From contig JADNRZ010000010.1 in the NCBI GenBank assembly GCA_015501605.1, positions 1,054,001-1,118,000 on the forward strand: a stretch of 64,000 bases of DNA. Reading direction: 5' to 3'. Source of the DNA: Panaeolus papilionaceus (Eukaryota > Basidiomycota > Agaricomycetes > Agaricales). The notes under the pieces are model-generated. The model saw nothing but the letters and a program-made list of their open reading frames with translations. It was not told the origin of the DNA and did no database searches. Within the stretch, counting starts at the first letter, position 1; each line of letters starts with the position of its first letter. This document shows, piece after piece, positions 44,125 to 55,866 of the stretch. The translations under genes were made by a program, and so were the position numbers.

Positions 44125-45280
44125 GATTTGAGAAGGTTGAGAAAGGATTTGTCTTCTGAAGTTTTTCTAAAGCGACTCATCCCGTTATATGGCTGACCGA
44201 GGGATAGCAGGCACCATTAATTGAATGGTTTCAGATAAATTTGAATGGATGCACTGAACACCGCGACACTTGATCATGAAGGTTCGCATGTCATAATCCC
44301 CCGGAGTGTACCTGTATAAAACAGCAAAGAAAGTGTCAGCATTCCGAGTTGACAAAAACCAAAGGGGCTAGGGCTGCAACTTGCCTGTATAAAGTCTATT
44401 CTATCGTTAGAATCAGTCTGATCATCCATGTGAAACTATAGCACATTCAGTGTTCATCCTTGGCTTGAAAACTCGAGCGTTCAACGCCCAGAGAACAAGA
44501 TAGCAGCGGAATGCGTCCGAACGGTCCTAAACGGTTACCGGTGATTCCAAAAGTGCGTTTGACCAGTTAGTAAGAAGTTCTAAACCACGTTTCGTAGCCC
44601 TGCCAAGGGCATTCAGCAGGTGCAAGGCTACGTCTCCGGTCTGGCACCCCTTTGTGTCTCCTTCAATAAAAGAAATGAGCGAAGATCGAGACGAAACTCG
44701 TTCTCCACGGCACTGCAGCTGCTCTGAGTCCGCGATGCTTGATAAGGTAGTCCATGGTTATCACCCTCTCACCTCCACTCCTGGTGCCCAACAATCGTAC
44801 ACCCAATGTTCGCGAATAACTAATCTCCAACTCCCAGCATGGTCACTACAGACAACAATGCGAAGAACACGGATCCCGAGCAACAAGCAGACTCTTTGAT
44901 ATGTTGTCTTGAACTGCACCAGCCCAGCAAGTCGCTACCCTTCGTTGATTCTGCCTTCCAATTTTTGCCATGTCCGCGCACAGTCCAATCCTTGAGTCGT
45001 ATAGAAAGGCATACAAGAGAAAAATAGGCTTGACAAAGATTGATTTAGGGATTGAGTCAAGCATTTTTCCAAACCATCGGAATAATCCATTGAGGTATGT
45101 GGTGGAAGATAATGATGAAGGGTTTACGTTGGACAGCGTGTGAGTGGTCCCAAGTTTGTTACGGTTTGAAAGTACTTATACGAAGTCCCGACGGTCCACA
45201 AGCTCCCACAGTACATCATTCATTTTTTAGGGTTTCTACCCATCTTATCATATACGAGTAAATGTTGTACTACAATAACT
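44125..45280. other. Intergenic, no supported gene
   Basis: About 1.2 kb with the promoter of gene D and the 3' UTR of the F-box gene. Short plus-strand frames at 44654-44899 and 44839-45027 have no recognisable domain. Confidence 0.35.
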
Positions 45281-47017
45281 TCATAGACCCATCTGAGCCA
45301 TGAAATCGTATTTACGCTGTACGATTCTGCTCATCTCCGAGATAACTGCAGTTGAATACGGCTGAACGTCCACTTCGAAGCTAATATCTATCAGGCTGTC
45401 ATGTCGCCGCAACTCCCGTTCGATGTCCTCGACACAGCTTTCGATATGCTCGCGAATGACGCCTGGCCTGGAATACGAGGGGAACGATAGAAGCTTGAGC
45501 GTGAATTTAGGTGATTTGGCATGACACCAGGTGGGCGATACTTCACCCCCAAAAAATGCCTCGTGAAGTATCGTCCCAAGCTGGGGTAACTGCATGTGGG
45601 AGTCTTGAACAATGAATTCAACCTCGACGTTTCGGATGTAGGGATAGGGATATGATGGAAGGTCCATATTGCTGTCAGAAAACATCGTGAAGACCTCCCA
45701 TAGCAGAAGGTCCTCGTTGGTGGATATCGAGAGTTCTTTTATCGATTTAACGATAGCGAACAGGGGCCTCAGGGTCTCCGTAGCCCAGATTAGATGTTCT
45801 GTAGCAAAGATGGATAGTGAACGGAGTGTGGGGAATGTATCTGCGAAGGACTCCGTCTCCTGATGGCGAGCCTCTGGCCATGTTGCCCCGATGCCTGGAG
45901 CATTAGCGAGATGAAGTTGTAGAGAGTCGATTTTAGGAAACTTTATATTATCAAAGGGTTGCAAGATATGGCACAGGCATCTGTAAAAATGCAAGACAAG
46001 ATTCTCGAGATGGGGGTGGATGATAAGAGGGGTGATTTCCGATGTTTCATCTGCATGGATACTGAGAGTGAGCCAAGCTGATCGAAGATTTGGACATTCT
46101 TGGAGTATTGCAAGCCATTCTCTGAATAGAAGCTTTTGCTGCAGATGGATGCAGCGTAGATTGCGCATCCAGATGCATCTGTAGTCGGTTGCTCCATCGA
46201 ACAAAAAGCCTAAGGATAGTACCAAAGAATCGCACCCTAACCAAAGGCCATGTAGGGCAGGGCATAAGACTGACAGCGCCCCAAAGGTGGATACCTCGTG
46301 AATCGAGCGGTATTCCGCATTATGCTTTCCTGGAAGAAAAAACAGTGAATTCATGTGCGGGACCTTGAACCCCTGCCTTGCAAGCTTCTGGAATTCCTTA
46401 GAAATTCCATGGCTGCAAGCACTGTCTAAGACAAGGTTAAATGGCGGGTTATGTTGGGCCCACGAGGGTGAGAAGAGGAATCTTATCAAAAGGATTAGTG
46501 CACTGGCGTCTGGGTTGGATGCCACGTTGTGGCAACGTTCATCAAGGCGGATGACCAGAGGGCGAGAGCCAGCAAGTCGACTGGATCGTTGTAACTGATT
46601 GAAGAGCGGCGAAGCGTCTCTGCCATACCAATTCACGCAGTCAATATAGACATTCGTCCATAAGTTTGACATATCGTGTACTGTTCGACGCCAGATTTTA
46701 GAAGTACGAGCGAGCACATGAGGGGGATAGGGCTCGGAGGCTACATTGTCCGGCACTTTCGGGGGGAGAAACTGGGACGCAATGTGATATAGATTATCGT
46801 AGGACAGACGACGAAAGGGGGATAATATGACATTGCATGCGTAGGCTTGCTTCCTGAGTTTTTTGTTGGTACTCTGAAGCTCTGCTATTTTAGTTTGGGA
46901 CCGCCTGATTTTGACGTCGTTCGTTTGTATCCGCCTCCGAGTATCATCTAAGAACTCTTTGACTTTTACGGCATACTCTGGAGACGGTGGATTATTGTGC
47001 ATGAGAAGGGGAATCAT
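45281..47017 (-). CDS. Agaric-type coiled-coil/F-box protein
   Basis: An intronless frame of 578 codons with ATG at 47017 (MIPLLMHNNPPSPEY). Residues about 18-60 form a coiled coil (VKEFLDDTRRRIQTNDVKIR, AELQSTNKKLRKQA). The degenerate F-box follows directly (LSPFRRLSYDNLYHIASQFL). The next block, LARTSKIWRRTVHDMSNLWT, is the helix after the F-box that agaric family members share. The C-terminal 400 residues are Leu-rich with no clear repeat. This N-terminal coil plus F-box layout is typical of the large F-box families of Agaricomycetes. The expected role is SCF substrate adaptor; the substrate is unknown. Confidence 0.75.
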   Translation of the reverse strand: MIPLLMHNNPPSPEYAVKVKEFLDDTRRRIQTNDVKIRRSQTKIAELQSTNKKLRKQAYACNVILSPFRRLSYDNLYHIASQFLPPKVPDNVASEPYPPHVLARTSKIWRRTVHDMSNLWTNVYIDCVNWYGRDASPLFNQLQRSSRLAGSRPLVIRLDERCHNVASNPDASALILLIRFLFSPSWAQHNPPFNLVLDSACSHGISKEFQKLARQGFKVPHMNSLFFLPGKHNAEYRSIHEVSTFGALSVLCPALHGLWLGCDSLVLSLGFLFDGATDYRCIWMRNLRCIHLQQKLLFREWLAILQECPNLRSAWLTLSIHADETSEITPLIIHPHLENLVLHFYRCLCHILQPFDNIKFPKIDSLQLHLANAPGIGATWPEARHQETESFADTFPTLRSLSIFATEHLIWATETLRPLFAIVKSIKELSISTNEDLLLWEVFTMFSDSNMDLPSYPYPYIRNVEVEFIVQDSHMQLPQLGTILHEAFFGGEVSPTWCHAKSPKFTLKLLSFPSYSRPGVIREHIESCVEDIERELRRHDSLIDISFEVDVQPYSTAVISEMSRIVQRKYDFMAQMGL

Positions 47018-47572
47018 TGGTCTCGGCAGCTCTATCGAAAGCTATAAGGCATAATCGTTATGTCAAACTGGTACTCTGAACATCAGCGAAACCTGCACGC
47101 GTACCGATTCCCATTCAGGTGGCCAGGGTATTCTCCTGTGTTCTGTGTGTTGTGGTCCAAATTCCTCCATTAATATTGGATGGCACTGATTATGGTGCAT
47201 GGTATGAGATTTGAAGCTTCAGACTTCCAAGGCGCCTTTAAGAGCAAATTAAATGCTGTAGAAACTCCAAAGTACATAGAACTAGAATTTGTTGCTATGC
47301 AGGTACTTGCACGAGCTATTACACACACGAGGGTGATAGCAAGTTTGTGAATTGAGAACGGAAGCTAAATCGAGCCGCTGGACATCAGCTTCGGCTTCTT
47401 CCGAGGTCATGTTATCGGGACATACTTGAGCCTGTTCGCAACTCGAAGCTCTCAATTGAGCAGTGAACCCTAGTGAACCTTCATAAGTTAAGTATCGCCT
47501 CACATTCAAACAAACCATTTGAAACTCGAAGCAAAATCACCAGTACCTTGCAGCGATCCGAATTTCTCGACC

Positions 47573-49195
47573 ATGTCCTCGTCAGCCTCACGACACGATG
47601 AAGAACTTGCCTTGAAAGCCGTGTGTCGGGAACACTGGGTCCCATCGTCAAGCTACATATACGAGGACACTATAGCCGTCGAACACTTCGCCAAAATTAT
47701 ATCCCTTCCCTCATCAACCCCCACTCGAATCCTTCAAGCCAAACAAAATGACGATGGTCTCGAAGGGGAAGACGACGAGGCAAAGGAAATGTGGATTGGC
47801 TGTGGAGAACGTGAGGCGGGAATTTTGGATCATATCTTCGTAGTACCAGGGGGGCGATTTCTATTGGGTCAATCGCACTGGGAGACAGGGATGATCGACT
47901 TGGAGGGTGATATCGCGGACACCGCTCCCGAATGTTTCTCGCTTTGGGATACCAGGGACCGAAGAGGAACGTCGTTCTTAGCTCATTTATACGGGGAGGA
48001 CGAGATTCGGATTATCATCTCAGAAAAGACGGGCGATAAACGGTATGTTCCCTTTAAACACGAGTCCGGAGACTTTACTGGTGTTCATTTTGCTTCATAG
48101 GTTTAATCGACTTGGCCTTTTGACAGCTGTAGCTCGACCATGGGATATGGATCTATCACCACCGCAGCCTTGTCCTGCGGCTGACATGGGCTACGTCGAC
48201 CCAAATGCCAGCTACGCTCTATCAGAAGAAGACCTCGTCGTTGTCCTTATAAAAGATGGTCAACGTAGGTGCTATATGTGGAACTTGGACACCAATATCG
48301 TTCGCACTTGGAACGTCGATAGCCCAAAGTATTTCGGAGAGTCCAAGGCATGTTGTTCTCCAATCTTTTTACTCCCCTTATTTACTCAAACACTGTCTTG
48401 TAATTTCAGATTATCATCGATAACACGAGGAATGTCATCTTTTTGATTGACCTAGGCTTCATTCAGGCTTGGAAGATACCCATCTTTGAATCGGAAGATT
48501 CGGAGGTCGTCGGCGCGGCAAATGCGCATATCGACAATCCGGCAGTGTTGCACATGACGTTCGCGATTCCGTCAGCGGAGACAGCTGCAGGGACTTCTGA
48601 AACCACTCTCTCTCACTCGATTGCACGAACACGAATCGTTTCCGTCGATGATTGGTATAACGGACCCAACATTCCGCTTACATTCGACATTCTCACATAC
48701 TCGAGCAAATACGACGCTGACATCATGAACACGTACTGGATCCAACTTCAGCCAGGCGTGGAGCTCGAAGCCGAGGTCGTCCTCGTAGATCGACAGATTC
48801 TGCAAGGAAGCGCCTCTTCTCCAGAGGAAATCTTGCACTTCGAACCTCACCGTGTCATGGGTGGTTATATCTTCAAGACATGGTGCTTCGAAGACATGGT
48901 ATACCTGCAGATGCGCGAATATCAGCTTCGCAACGCTGAGCCACTTACAGCATTCGATATTAACAAGGAACCTAACCTTGTGCAAGCCATAAAGCTTTTG
49001 AAGGTCCCAGAGACGGACGAAGAGAAAGACTTCTCTGAGGGGTTGAAAGCATTCTTCCCCGACGACGGAAGTCGGTGTTTCCCCTCTGACATTTCGAAAT
49101 TCTCATTTGACCCGTTCTCGTGTCATCTGACCTTTGTTAAAGGGGATGGCATCTGGACGAAATCGTTTGGTTTTGGGCATCCTCCTTTGATGTAG
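47573..49195 (+). CDS. Propeller-like protein of the agaric F-box-associated type, no F-box (intact copy)
   Basis: Exons 47573-48042, 48101-48347 and 48410-49195 give 500 residues in frame. Start MSSSASRHDEELALK; upstream frame is open but without an in-frame ATG. Repeated beta-type blocks, such as ILDHIFVVPGGRFLLGQSHW, FSLWDTRDRRGTSFLAHLYG, YALSEEDLVVVLIKDGQR and MWNLDTNIVRTWNVD, resemble the C-terminal propeller of agaric F-box proteins (VPGGRxL ... LWD), but no F-box precedes them. It ends FGFGHPPLM. The second intron (48348-48409) starts with GC rather than GT. An inverted, broken copy lies at 53831-55866. No catalytic motif is present; a scaffold or binding role is likely. Confidence 0.7.
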
Positions 49196-49997
49196 TATAT
49201 TGTTTTTTCTTAAATCACTAGTGTCAAGTGTATTACTCAATCTGAGAAAAACGTAGGCCAATCGGACAGTCCACAAGCGCTTAGGCGCTCATCACAATAC
49301 AAAGTCCGACATCCAAATCAAGTATCGATGGGCAGCGATATCTTGAGCGGCTAAGCTTGACCACCGAAAGCCGTGATTTGATCCCGACGATAAATGAACT
49401 GGAAGAGACATTCACATGCCAGGCTCATTTCTTGAGCAAAATAACAGTGACGTCATAGCTATATCCTATGTATCACCGTCTAACTGTAACCGCCAAGGCA
49501 CCCCGTCACGACGATTGCCTTCGAAATGTACTGGCTCGACTTCAGAGCCAGGCTTCAGCTTCATTGCCCGGTGAAACACCCGTCAATAATACCAAAAAAA
49601 AGGTACACAAAAGATATTATTATTACAGACGCCAGAAAAAGAGGTATGTACAATACTTGAGACTTGACAATTAAGTATGTCAGGGGTATGAGAGAGAATT
49701 TGTGCCCAAAAAGGAGAAATAGAAGAGGAGATTGTATGTCGGATTGGATGGATGGGTGGTGGGGAGCGCAGGATAGGAGAAGTAAAAATGTAATGTGGAG
49801 GTGGTGATGCATCCCAAGAAAATGTGGAGATCATAGGTTTCGATGTACGGAGAAAGGAATATTACAAGGGGGAATAAGGGTTTTGAAAGCAACACAGCTT
49901 GGTCATCAGAACAGGGTAATAGAGTGCAAGAAATTGCAAGGGGAATGAGGGATATGAAGCGCCTTCCGAGTCTGTCTCAGCATTGGAGTCATTCAGT
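49196..49997. other. Convergent intergenic region
   Basis: About 800 bp between the stop of the propeller-like gene and that of the MARVEL-like gene. A purine-rich run lies at about 49690-49800. No gene is supported. Confidence 0.35.
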
Positions 49998-51412
49998 CTA
50001 ATAATCTGATTTTTTTGGGAGGAATGTTGTGGCGTGAATGGTCGTGATGCAAGGGGTCGTAATAAGCTGCGTCGCAACTGAAACGCAAGCTACAGGTGGT
50101 GGAACAGATGAAGAGACGGGCCGCAGGTGGCGGGAACGCACGTCAAATGGAGTGGAAGGAAGGGTCTCGACGGTTGCCAGGTTCTGGCCTTTACCGATCA
50201 GGATGAACAATTTGGGTTGCGCTTCGCTCTCATCGAAGGTGACAAGTAGGTCTTGGAAGGTGGAGTATGGCCGCAACTAAGTTTTAAAATGTAATTAGAA
50301 GGCCACTTCCGTCTCGTATTCCTTCCTGTCGGCCTGTGCGACGTTGACCGCAAGACCAGCTCCCGAGGAGTTAGCAGCTCGATAAACTAGAATCGAGGCG
50401 GTGAAGGCTGAAGGAAAACCGTAAAGTTAGAGATTCGTCAAGGGACGTCCGAGAGGGTAACTCACAGAACAAGCTCGTGCAAAATGCAAGGGCGCTGGAG
50501 AAACTCGCAGCAGCGCACCATAACGTCTTGGCGTTGCATTCCCAAGGCATTTGACTGGCAAGCATGATTCCAACAGCTGTATCATGTCGACACAAGTACA
50601 CACAATGCGAGTGCGGAAATAAGTGACCCGCGACAACATGGGTTGGACGAGTGTGGAAAGTTTTGGTGGTGTTCAGATGGCATTGTTTTAATGTGATGGG
50701 AGAGAAAATGTTCGGAAGTAGATGAATGAATTGACGTTATGAGCATTCTGTCAGTTATATGATATGGATGAAACAAACTCACCTAACCAGACAACGCCAA
50801 ACACCGTTAACGAGATGAAATGTGCGAGTGAACGACACAGCGGATGGCCGGAGAGGGGACGGTTGTTGTATCGAAGCCTGTCGGTGAACGAGTTAGTATG
50901 TCGTGCCAGACACGCGGAAAGGTACGAAATGGCATTTGTCGCAGAAAAACACGTCAAATGATAAAATGTCAATGGAACGACATCAGTTATCAAAATAACC
51001 AGAATGTAGTGGGCAATCAGAGACCAAGTAGAAAGAAGACTCACAACACGCCTAACCATATCCAGGTCGCTATTGATAGACCACCAGCCAGCTTTCCAAA
51101 TATCCCTGTAGGGTCAAGCATGAAAATATAAATCATCCAAGGACCAGACGCAGCACCAGAAGAGCAAAGAGTGGGATGTAGGTGATCAGAAACGACCGAC
51201 ATTGCGGAAAACTGGATTTACTCACAAAGGAAAGGTGAATTTCCGTTTACAAATCCTGCAAGCGTTCCAAAAACGCTCTGCAGAAGGGCAGTGAAAAGAG
51301 CGAGGCCTTTTAGTTCAACCATCAGTACAACGTTATGCGCCAGCCACCACACCAATTTCCTTCCAAAAATAATCAAGTACTCACTGTAAAACGGCGTTCT
51401 CTTGATTCCCAT
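49998..51412 (-). CDS. MARVEL-like four-helix membrane protein
   Basis: ATG at 51412 (MGIKRTPFY), then short exons. Helices read SLALFTALLQSVFGTLAGF, LAGGLSIATWIWLGVL, HFISLTVFGVVWLGAVGIML and FSSALAFCTSLF-AFTASILV. Between helices 3 and 4 is MPWECNAKTLWC, a Cys pair placed as in fungal MARVEL proteins. The last exon is a roughly 90-residue hydrophilic tail starting LRPYSTFQDLLVTFDESE and ending PKKSDY (TAG at 49998). The layout, with a short N-terminus, four helices and a conserved W-x-G before helix 4, suggests a MARVEL-domain protein of membrane subdomains or vesicle traffic. Homology is inferred from the pattern rather than from a signature residue. Confidence 0.6.
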
Positions 51413-52862
51413 GATGCTATAACACTGGGATATTCTCTGATAGATTCTAGGTCGATAATTGTCAAGCACAACAAGAGCGTTTAAAGGTCAGGTCTCCAAA
51501 GTCGTAGAACAAGTCAGAGGGGGTGTTAGAATGCGCAACGACCCAAGTTCCGCGTGTTTAAGTAGTGTCGCAAATGAGAACAACAGAGAAAATTTAAAAA
51601 CCGAACAGCCTTTTTTAAAGAGTGGCGCGAGTTGGGAGTTGGAATGCAAAATAAAATGCAGAACGGGTGATGGTGCCAGAGACCAACTGTTTGTCCCATT
51701 TAAGCGAATAGGGTCCGCCGGTTGTGGCAGTGACCTGCGAAGATCCGGCATCGTTCCACAATTGTCAAAAGAGAACAATACTACGAGTCTATCGAGGTCT
51801 GGATGTCTTGCCCTCCATCCTACTTTTACCAATGCTGCGCAAGAGTTTAATGGTAATAAAAGCTAAATTTAATAGTTGCTCAACAGCCAGATCAATACCA
51901 ACGCTATCAGGGAATTTAGGAGAGAAATGCTTTCGAATGTATAATATTGTTAATCTACGAGATCGTCGCAGGTACTCAAGAAACACTATATAATTATTCT
52001 TCTGGCTGCAACGTGCCTTCCGCCTTTCTCGCTTCCGAATCATGAGTGGAAGTTTCGAGGAGGAGAAATGGACGGACCCCTATTCCGCTTATCTTATCAT
52101 CAAAATTCCCACGCGCCTTCACCTTGAGACATTTCTCAGAGCTTCGAAGCCCAAGACTTCACCTGACAGTCATGGATAGAATTAACATTTAGTCTGATTG
52201 GTAGGACAACCTATATTTAAAATGCTTCTCTCGTTCCTAATTTTTTCTGGTTCCTGCGCGAACCTTTAAAAACTTCCGATGGTAACTCATGAGTGGCGTG
52301 AGGAGCAAAAGCCGCGAATTTTGGTTTTCTAATCCTGCTTCTTCTCTAAATTTTGTTATCCGCCATCGTCATGGGTATTTTCCAACTAACAGAGACGGTG
52401 GAAGAGGATGAAGAAAGAGCATCTCGGTTATTTCCCTCCCGTTCTTGGCTCCACTTCTAGCTGTTCAGAATTGGTGCTCGAATCTCACGAACGAAGCAAA
52501 AGACGGACGCATGAGACCCATTGTTCTGAAAGCAGGCACCGTATCAAAGCACACTATTACCATGTATGTATCTAGGCACGGAGAGAAACGCCGTATGCTG
52601 CGTTCTTGTGGGTATTTTCTACATAAATTTTCATGAAATGTGGTTCTGTGGAGGAGTAGTAACGAATCGTAACACCAATATGTGCAGACTCTACGACGAA
52701 TATAGACATTTCTACAGAGCTGATAAACATATGACGATGTACCTTATTATGCGAGAGCTATATGCATAGACACCACTGAAACTTTCTCATAGCCCTGTTC
52801 TGATGCATATAAAGTCTCAGACAGGCTCGATACCATACGCTCTTGTGCACCGTAACGCAACC
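51413..52862. other. Intergenic, no supported gene
   Basis: About 1.45 kb between the MARVEL-like start and the second PEBP start, containing both promoters. Frames at 51459-51866 (plus) and 51488-51832 (minus) are mutual antisense shadows without domains. A TATA-like gcatataaag lies near 52805-52814, about 50-60 bp before the PEBP start codon. Confidence 0.4.
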
Positions 52863-53669
52863 ATGAGGTTTTCTTCCCTCCCATTTGTGTCCCTGCTAGT
52901 AGCCATAGTCGCTGCTCAAGATTTGCGCGTCAATGAGGTTCGAAAAGCGTTTAACGATGCCAACGTAGGTCCCTTTCACTTGCTATTTTCTTCAAATACA
53001 TTGTAACTAGTAGTCTAACTCGAACAGATCCCAAGGGACCTTCACATCACATTCAACCCAAGAGGCCTCCTCGAAGTGACATTCCCACAAGCTGCAGGTG
53101 CGAGCCCCATCACCATTCACGCTGGTGAACAAGTCCCAAGAGCAGGTATGATTTTCCCCGCTTGACATCATAGCCCCTATCTTAGGCCTACTGCACAGAC
53201 ACCGCCGGTCCTCCTATCTTCAACGTCGTCGGCCTCTCCCCTCGACAGCGCGGCCCATTCGTAGTTGCCACCGTCGACCCAGACGCCCCAACACCGCAAA
53301 TGCCAACAGTCGCCCAGATTCGACACTTCCTCGGCGTCAATTTCTTCCTAGAGGGTACTCGATTGGTGAACAGGACGGCTGCAATCTCGGACTTCAAGCA
53401 GCCGACTCCACCAGCGGGATCTCCAGCACATAGGTATGTAGCAATTGCCTAATAAGAATAACGCGGTTGACGATGTGATTTTGCTCGTTGTGTTATATTA
53501 TCTTAGATACGTGTTCCTGCTCTTCGACCAACCCCCTAACTTCGCACAGCAGACGGAAGTGACGTCAACCACTTCGATTCTCAGTTTCAACATCAGCGCC
53601 TTTGCTTCCGAGGTCGGGTTGGGAAACCCTCTTGCTGGCACTTTTATGCTCGTTGCTCCCCCATCTTAA
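52863..53669 (+). CDS. Secreted PEBP family protein, copy 2
   Basis: Exons 52863-52964, 53028-53145, 53199-53433 and 53507-53669, with all phases matching copy 1 at 30071. Signal peptide MRFSSLPFVSLLVAIVAAQ. PEBP motifs: ATVDPDAPTPQMP, IRHFLGVNFFLEG and SPAHRYVFLLFDQ. It ends GTFMLVAPPS. Exons 2, 3 and 4 have the same lengths in the two copies (118, 235 and 163 nt), and exon 1 differs by one codon. So the copies arose by duplication and have diverged without indels in most of the protein. Glycosylation sites VNRTA and FNISA are kept. Probably an extracellular or lumenal lipid- or peptidase-binding protein; the ligand is not known. Confidence 0.9.
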
Positions 53670-53830
53670 GACTGTTAACTTGAAATTATTAGCTAAAAGT
53701 TGGTCACGTAGAGATCCAAGCGAGACGAGAATCATTTAACCATTCTACATTCCCGATTCATCATCCATCAATTACTATGCTTAACAGCTGCTTTAAAACT
53801 TGTATAATGCGAAATGGTCGAGACGCGGAA

Positions 53831-55866
53831 TCAAGTAACAAATATAATCAGGTCAACGGTGTAGGCTGGGTAAACATACACCGGTAAGGGCGACTCTTTC
53901 GAGGGGTCCGTATATTGAAGCGCACGGGCCGACTTCAGAGGAGGATGCCCAAAACCAAACAATTTCGTCCAAACGCCATCCCCTTTAACAAAGGTCAGAT
54001 GACACGAGAACGGGTCAAATGAGAATTTCGAGACATCAGAGGGGAAACGCCAGCTTCCATCATCGGGAAAGAATGCTTTCAAGCCGTCAGAGAGGTCTTT
54101 CTCCTCGTCCGTCGCTGGAATCTTCGAAAGTTTCATGGCTTCAAGTTGTACGGGATCAGATTCCTTGGTAATATCGAATGCTGTAAGCAGCTCAGCGTAG
54201 CGAAGCTGATATTCGCACATCTGCAGGTATACCATGTCTTCGAAGTACCATGTCTTGAATATGTAACCACTCATGACACGATGAGGTTCGAAGTGCAGGA
54301 TTTCCTCTGTAGAAGAGGCGTTTCCTTGAAGAATCCACGAGGACGACCTTGGCTTCGAGCTCCGCGCCTGGCTGAAGTTTTCATGATGTCAGCATCGTAT
54401 TGGCTCGAGTATGTGAGAATGTCGAAAGTAAGTGGAACGTTAGGTCCGTTATACCAGTCATCGACGGAAACTATCCATGTTCTTGCAGTAGAGGGAGAGA
54501 CGGTGTGTTCAGGAGTCTGTGGCTGTCTCCGCTGACGGAATCGCAAACGTCATGCGCAGCACTACCGAATTGTCGATATGCGCGTTCACCGCGCCTACTG
54601 CGTCCGAATCTTCTGATTCAAAGACGGGTATCTTCCAAGCCTGAACAAAGCCTAGATCAATCAAAAAGATGACATTCCTCGTGTTATCTATGATAATCTG
54701 ATATTTAAATTACAAGGTAACGATTGTGAGCAAAGGGAGGGAGTAAAAAAAGTTTGGAGAACAGCATACCTTTGATTCTCCGAGACCCTTTAGGCTATCG
54801 ATTGTCCAAGTGCGAACGATATTGGTGTCGAAGTTCCTCATATAGCACCGACGTTGGCCATCTCTGTTAAGAACAATAACGAGGTCTTCCTCAGATAGAG
54901 CGTAGCTGGCATTTGGGTCGATGTAGCCCATGTCAGCCGCAGGACAAGTCTGCGGTGGCCATCAGGAAATCCTTAATTTACTTCCCGACTTTTTTCCCCT
55001 TTTGGACTTGTGAAAAGGTAAAAGTGGGAAAAGTTCTGTTTTTCCGATCATTTACCAGCCAAATTTGGTTCGTTTTGGGAAAAAACCCGCCACTTTTCGC
55101 GAATAAGACCCTGGCTTTTCGACTTCCTGGCTTTTCACTTTTTAGCCCCTTTTTTACGCTTTTTCCCGCTTGTACAAGCCAAAAAAGTAAACTAAGGATT
55201 TCCTGATGACTGGTGATAGATCCATATCCCATGGTTGAGCTGCAGCTTCCAGAAGGCCAGGTGTCCCCATACACAGCTAGAAGCTTAGATGCGTGATTAA
55301 ATCTATGTAGCATCATGAGCATCAACGAGATCTCTGGGCTCATGTTTAAAGGGAACATACTTTATCGCCCATCTTTTCCGAGATGATAATCCTAATTTTA
55401 TCCTCCTCGTACAAGTGAGCCAAGAACGATGTTCCTCTTCGCGCTCTGGTATCCCATTCTGAGAATACACCGGGATGGCTATCCGCGACATCACCCTCCC
55501 AGTCGATCATCCCCGTCTCCCAGTGCGACTGGCCCAGGAGAAACCGCCCGCCTGGTACTACGAAGATACGATCCAAAATTCCTGCCTCACAGCCAATCCA
55601 CATGTCTTTCCATTCGTCTCGCTCTCCTTCGAGGCCATCGTCAGTTTGTTTGCCTGAAGGATGCGAGTGGGCGTCGAGGAGGGAACGGATATAATTTCAG
55701 CAACATCTTCGTCGTCTAGAGTGTACTCATGTGTATAGCCTGACGATAGCACCCACTGTTGTCGACACACGACTCTCAATTCTTCATCTTTTCGTGAGGT
55801 TGACGAAGAAATGGTCGAGAAATTTGAATCGTTGCAAGATACTCGTGGTTTTTCTTCGAGGTTCAA
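53831..55866 (-). pseudogene. Inverted, disrupted copy of the propeller-like gene at 47573-49195
   Basis: This strand-reversed copy follows the intact gene from its leader (LEEKPRVSCNDSNFSTISSS) to near its C-terminus (FGFGHPPL). It is broken in several ways. The ATG that starts the intact copy reads ATT. Frame is lost near the KEMWIGCGE block. A roughly 14-nt deletion after DADIMK shifts the frame. The original stop is replaced (MET-stop becomes Lys) so reading runs on 28 residues. A 252 bp inverted-repeat element splits the exon-2 equivalent at 54959-55210. Blocks that remain readable include MGYIDPNASYALSEEDLV and HRVMSGYIFKTWYFEDMVYL. No intact product is possible. Confidence 0.85.
54959..55210. 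mobile_element. 252 bp inverted-repeat element (MITE) inside the pseudogene
   Basis: Ends are inverted repeats of about 24 bp with one mismatch: CATCAGGAAATCCTTA[A/G]TTTACTT read inward from both sides. The flanking tgg (CCA on the pseudogene strand) is duplicated at 54956-54958 and 55211-55213. The intact copy has a single CCA at this point (TATCACCACCGCAG), so insertion site and 3 bp duplication are proven by comparison. No coding frame. A 3 bp duplication fits PIF/Harbinger-like or CACTA-like enzymes; superfamily is uncertain. Confidence 0.88.

Noticed and set aside
47519..47572. Start of the propeller-like gene 54 bases upstream
   Set aside because: The codon there is TTG; the first in-frame ATG is at 47573, although an upstream exon cannot be excluded.
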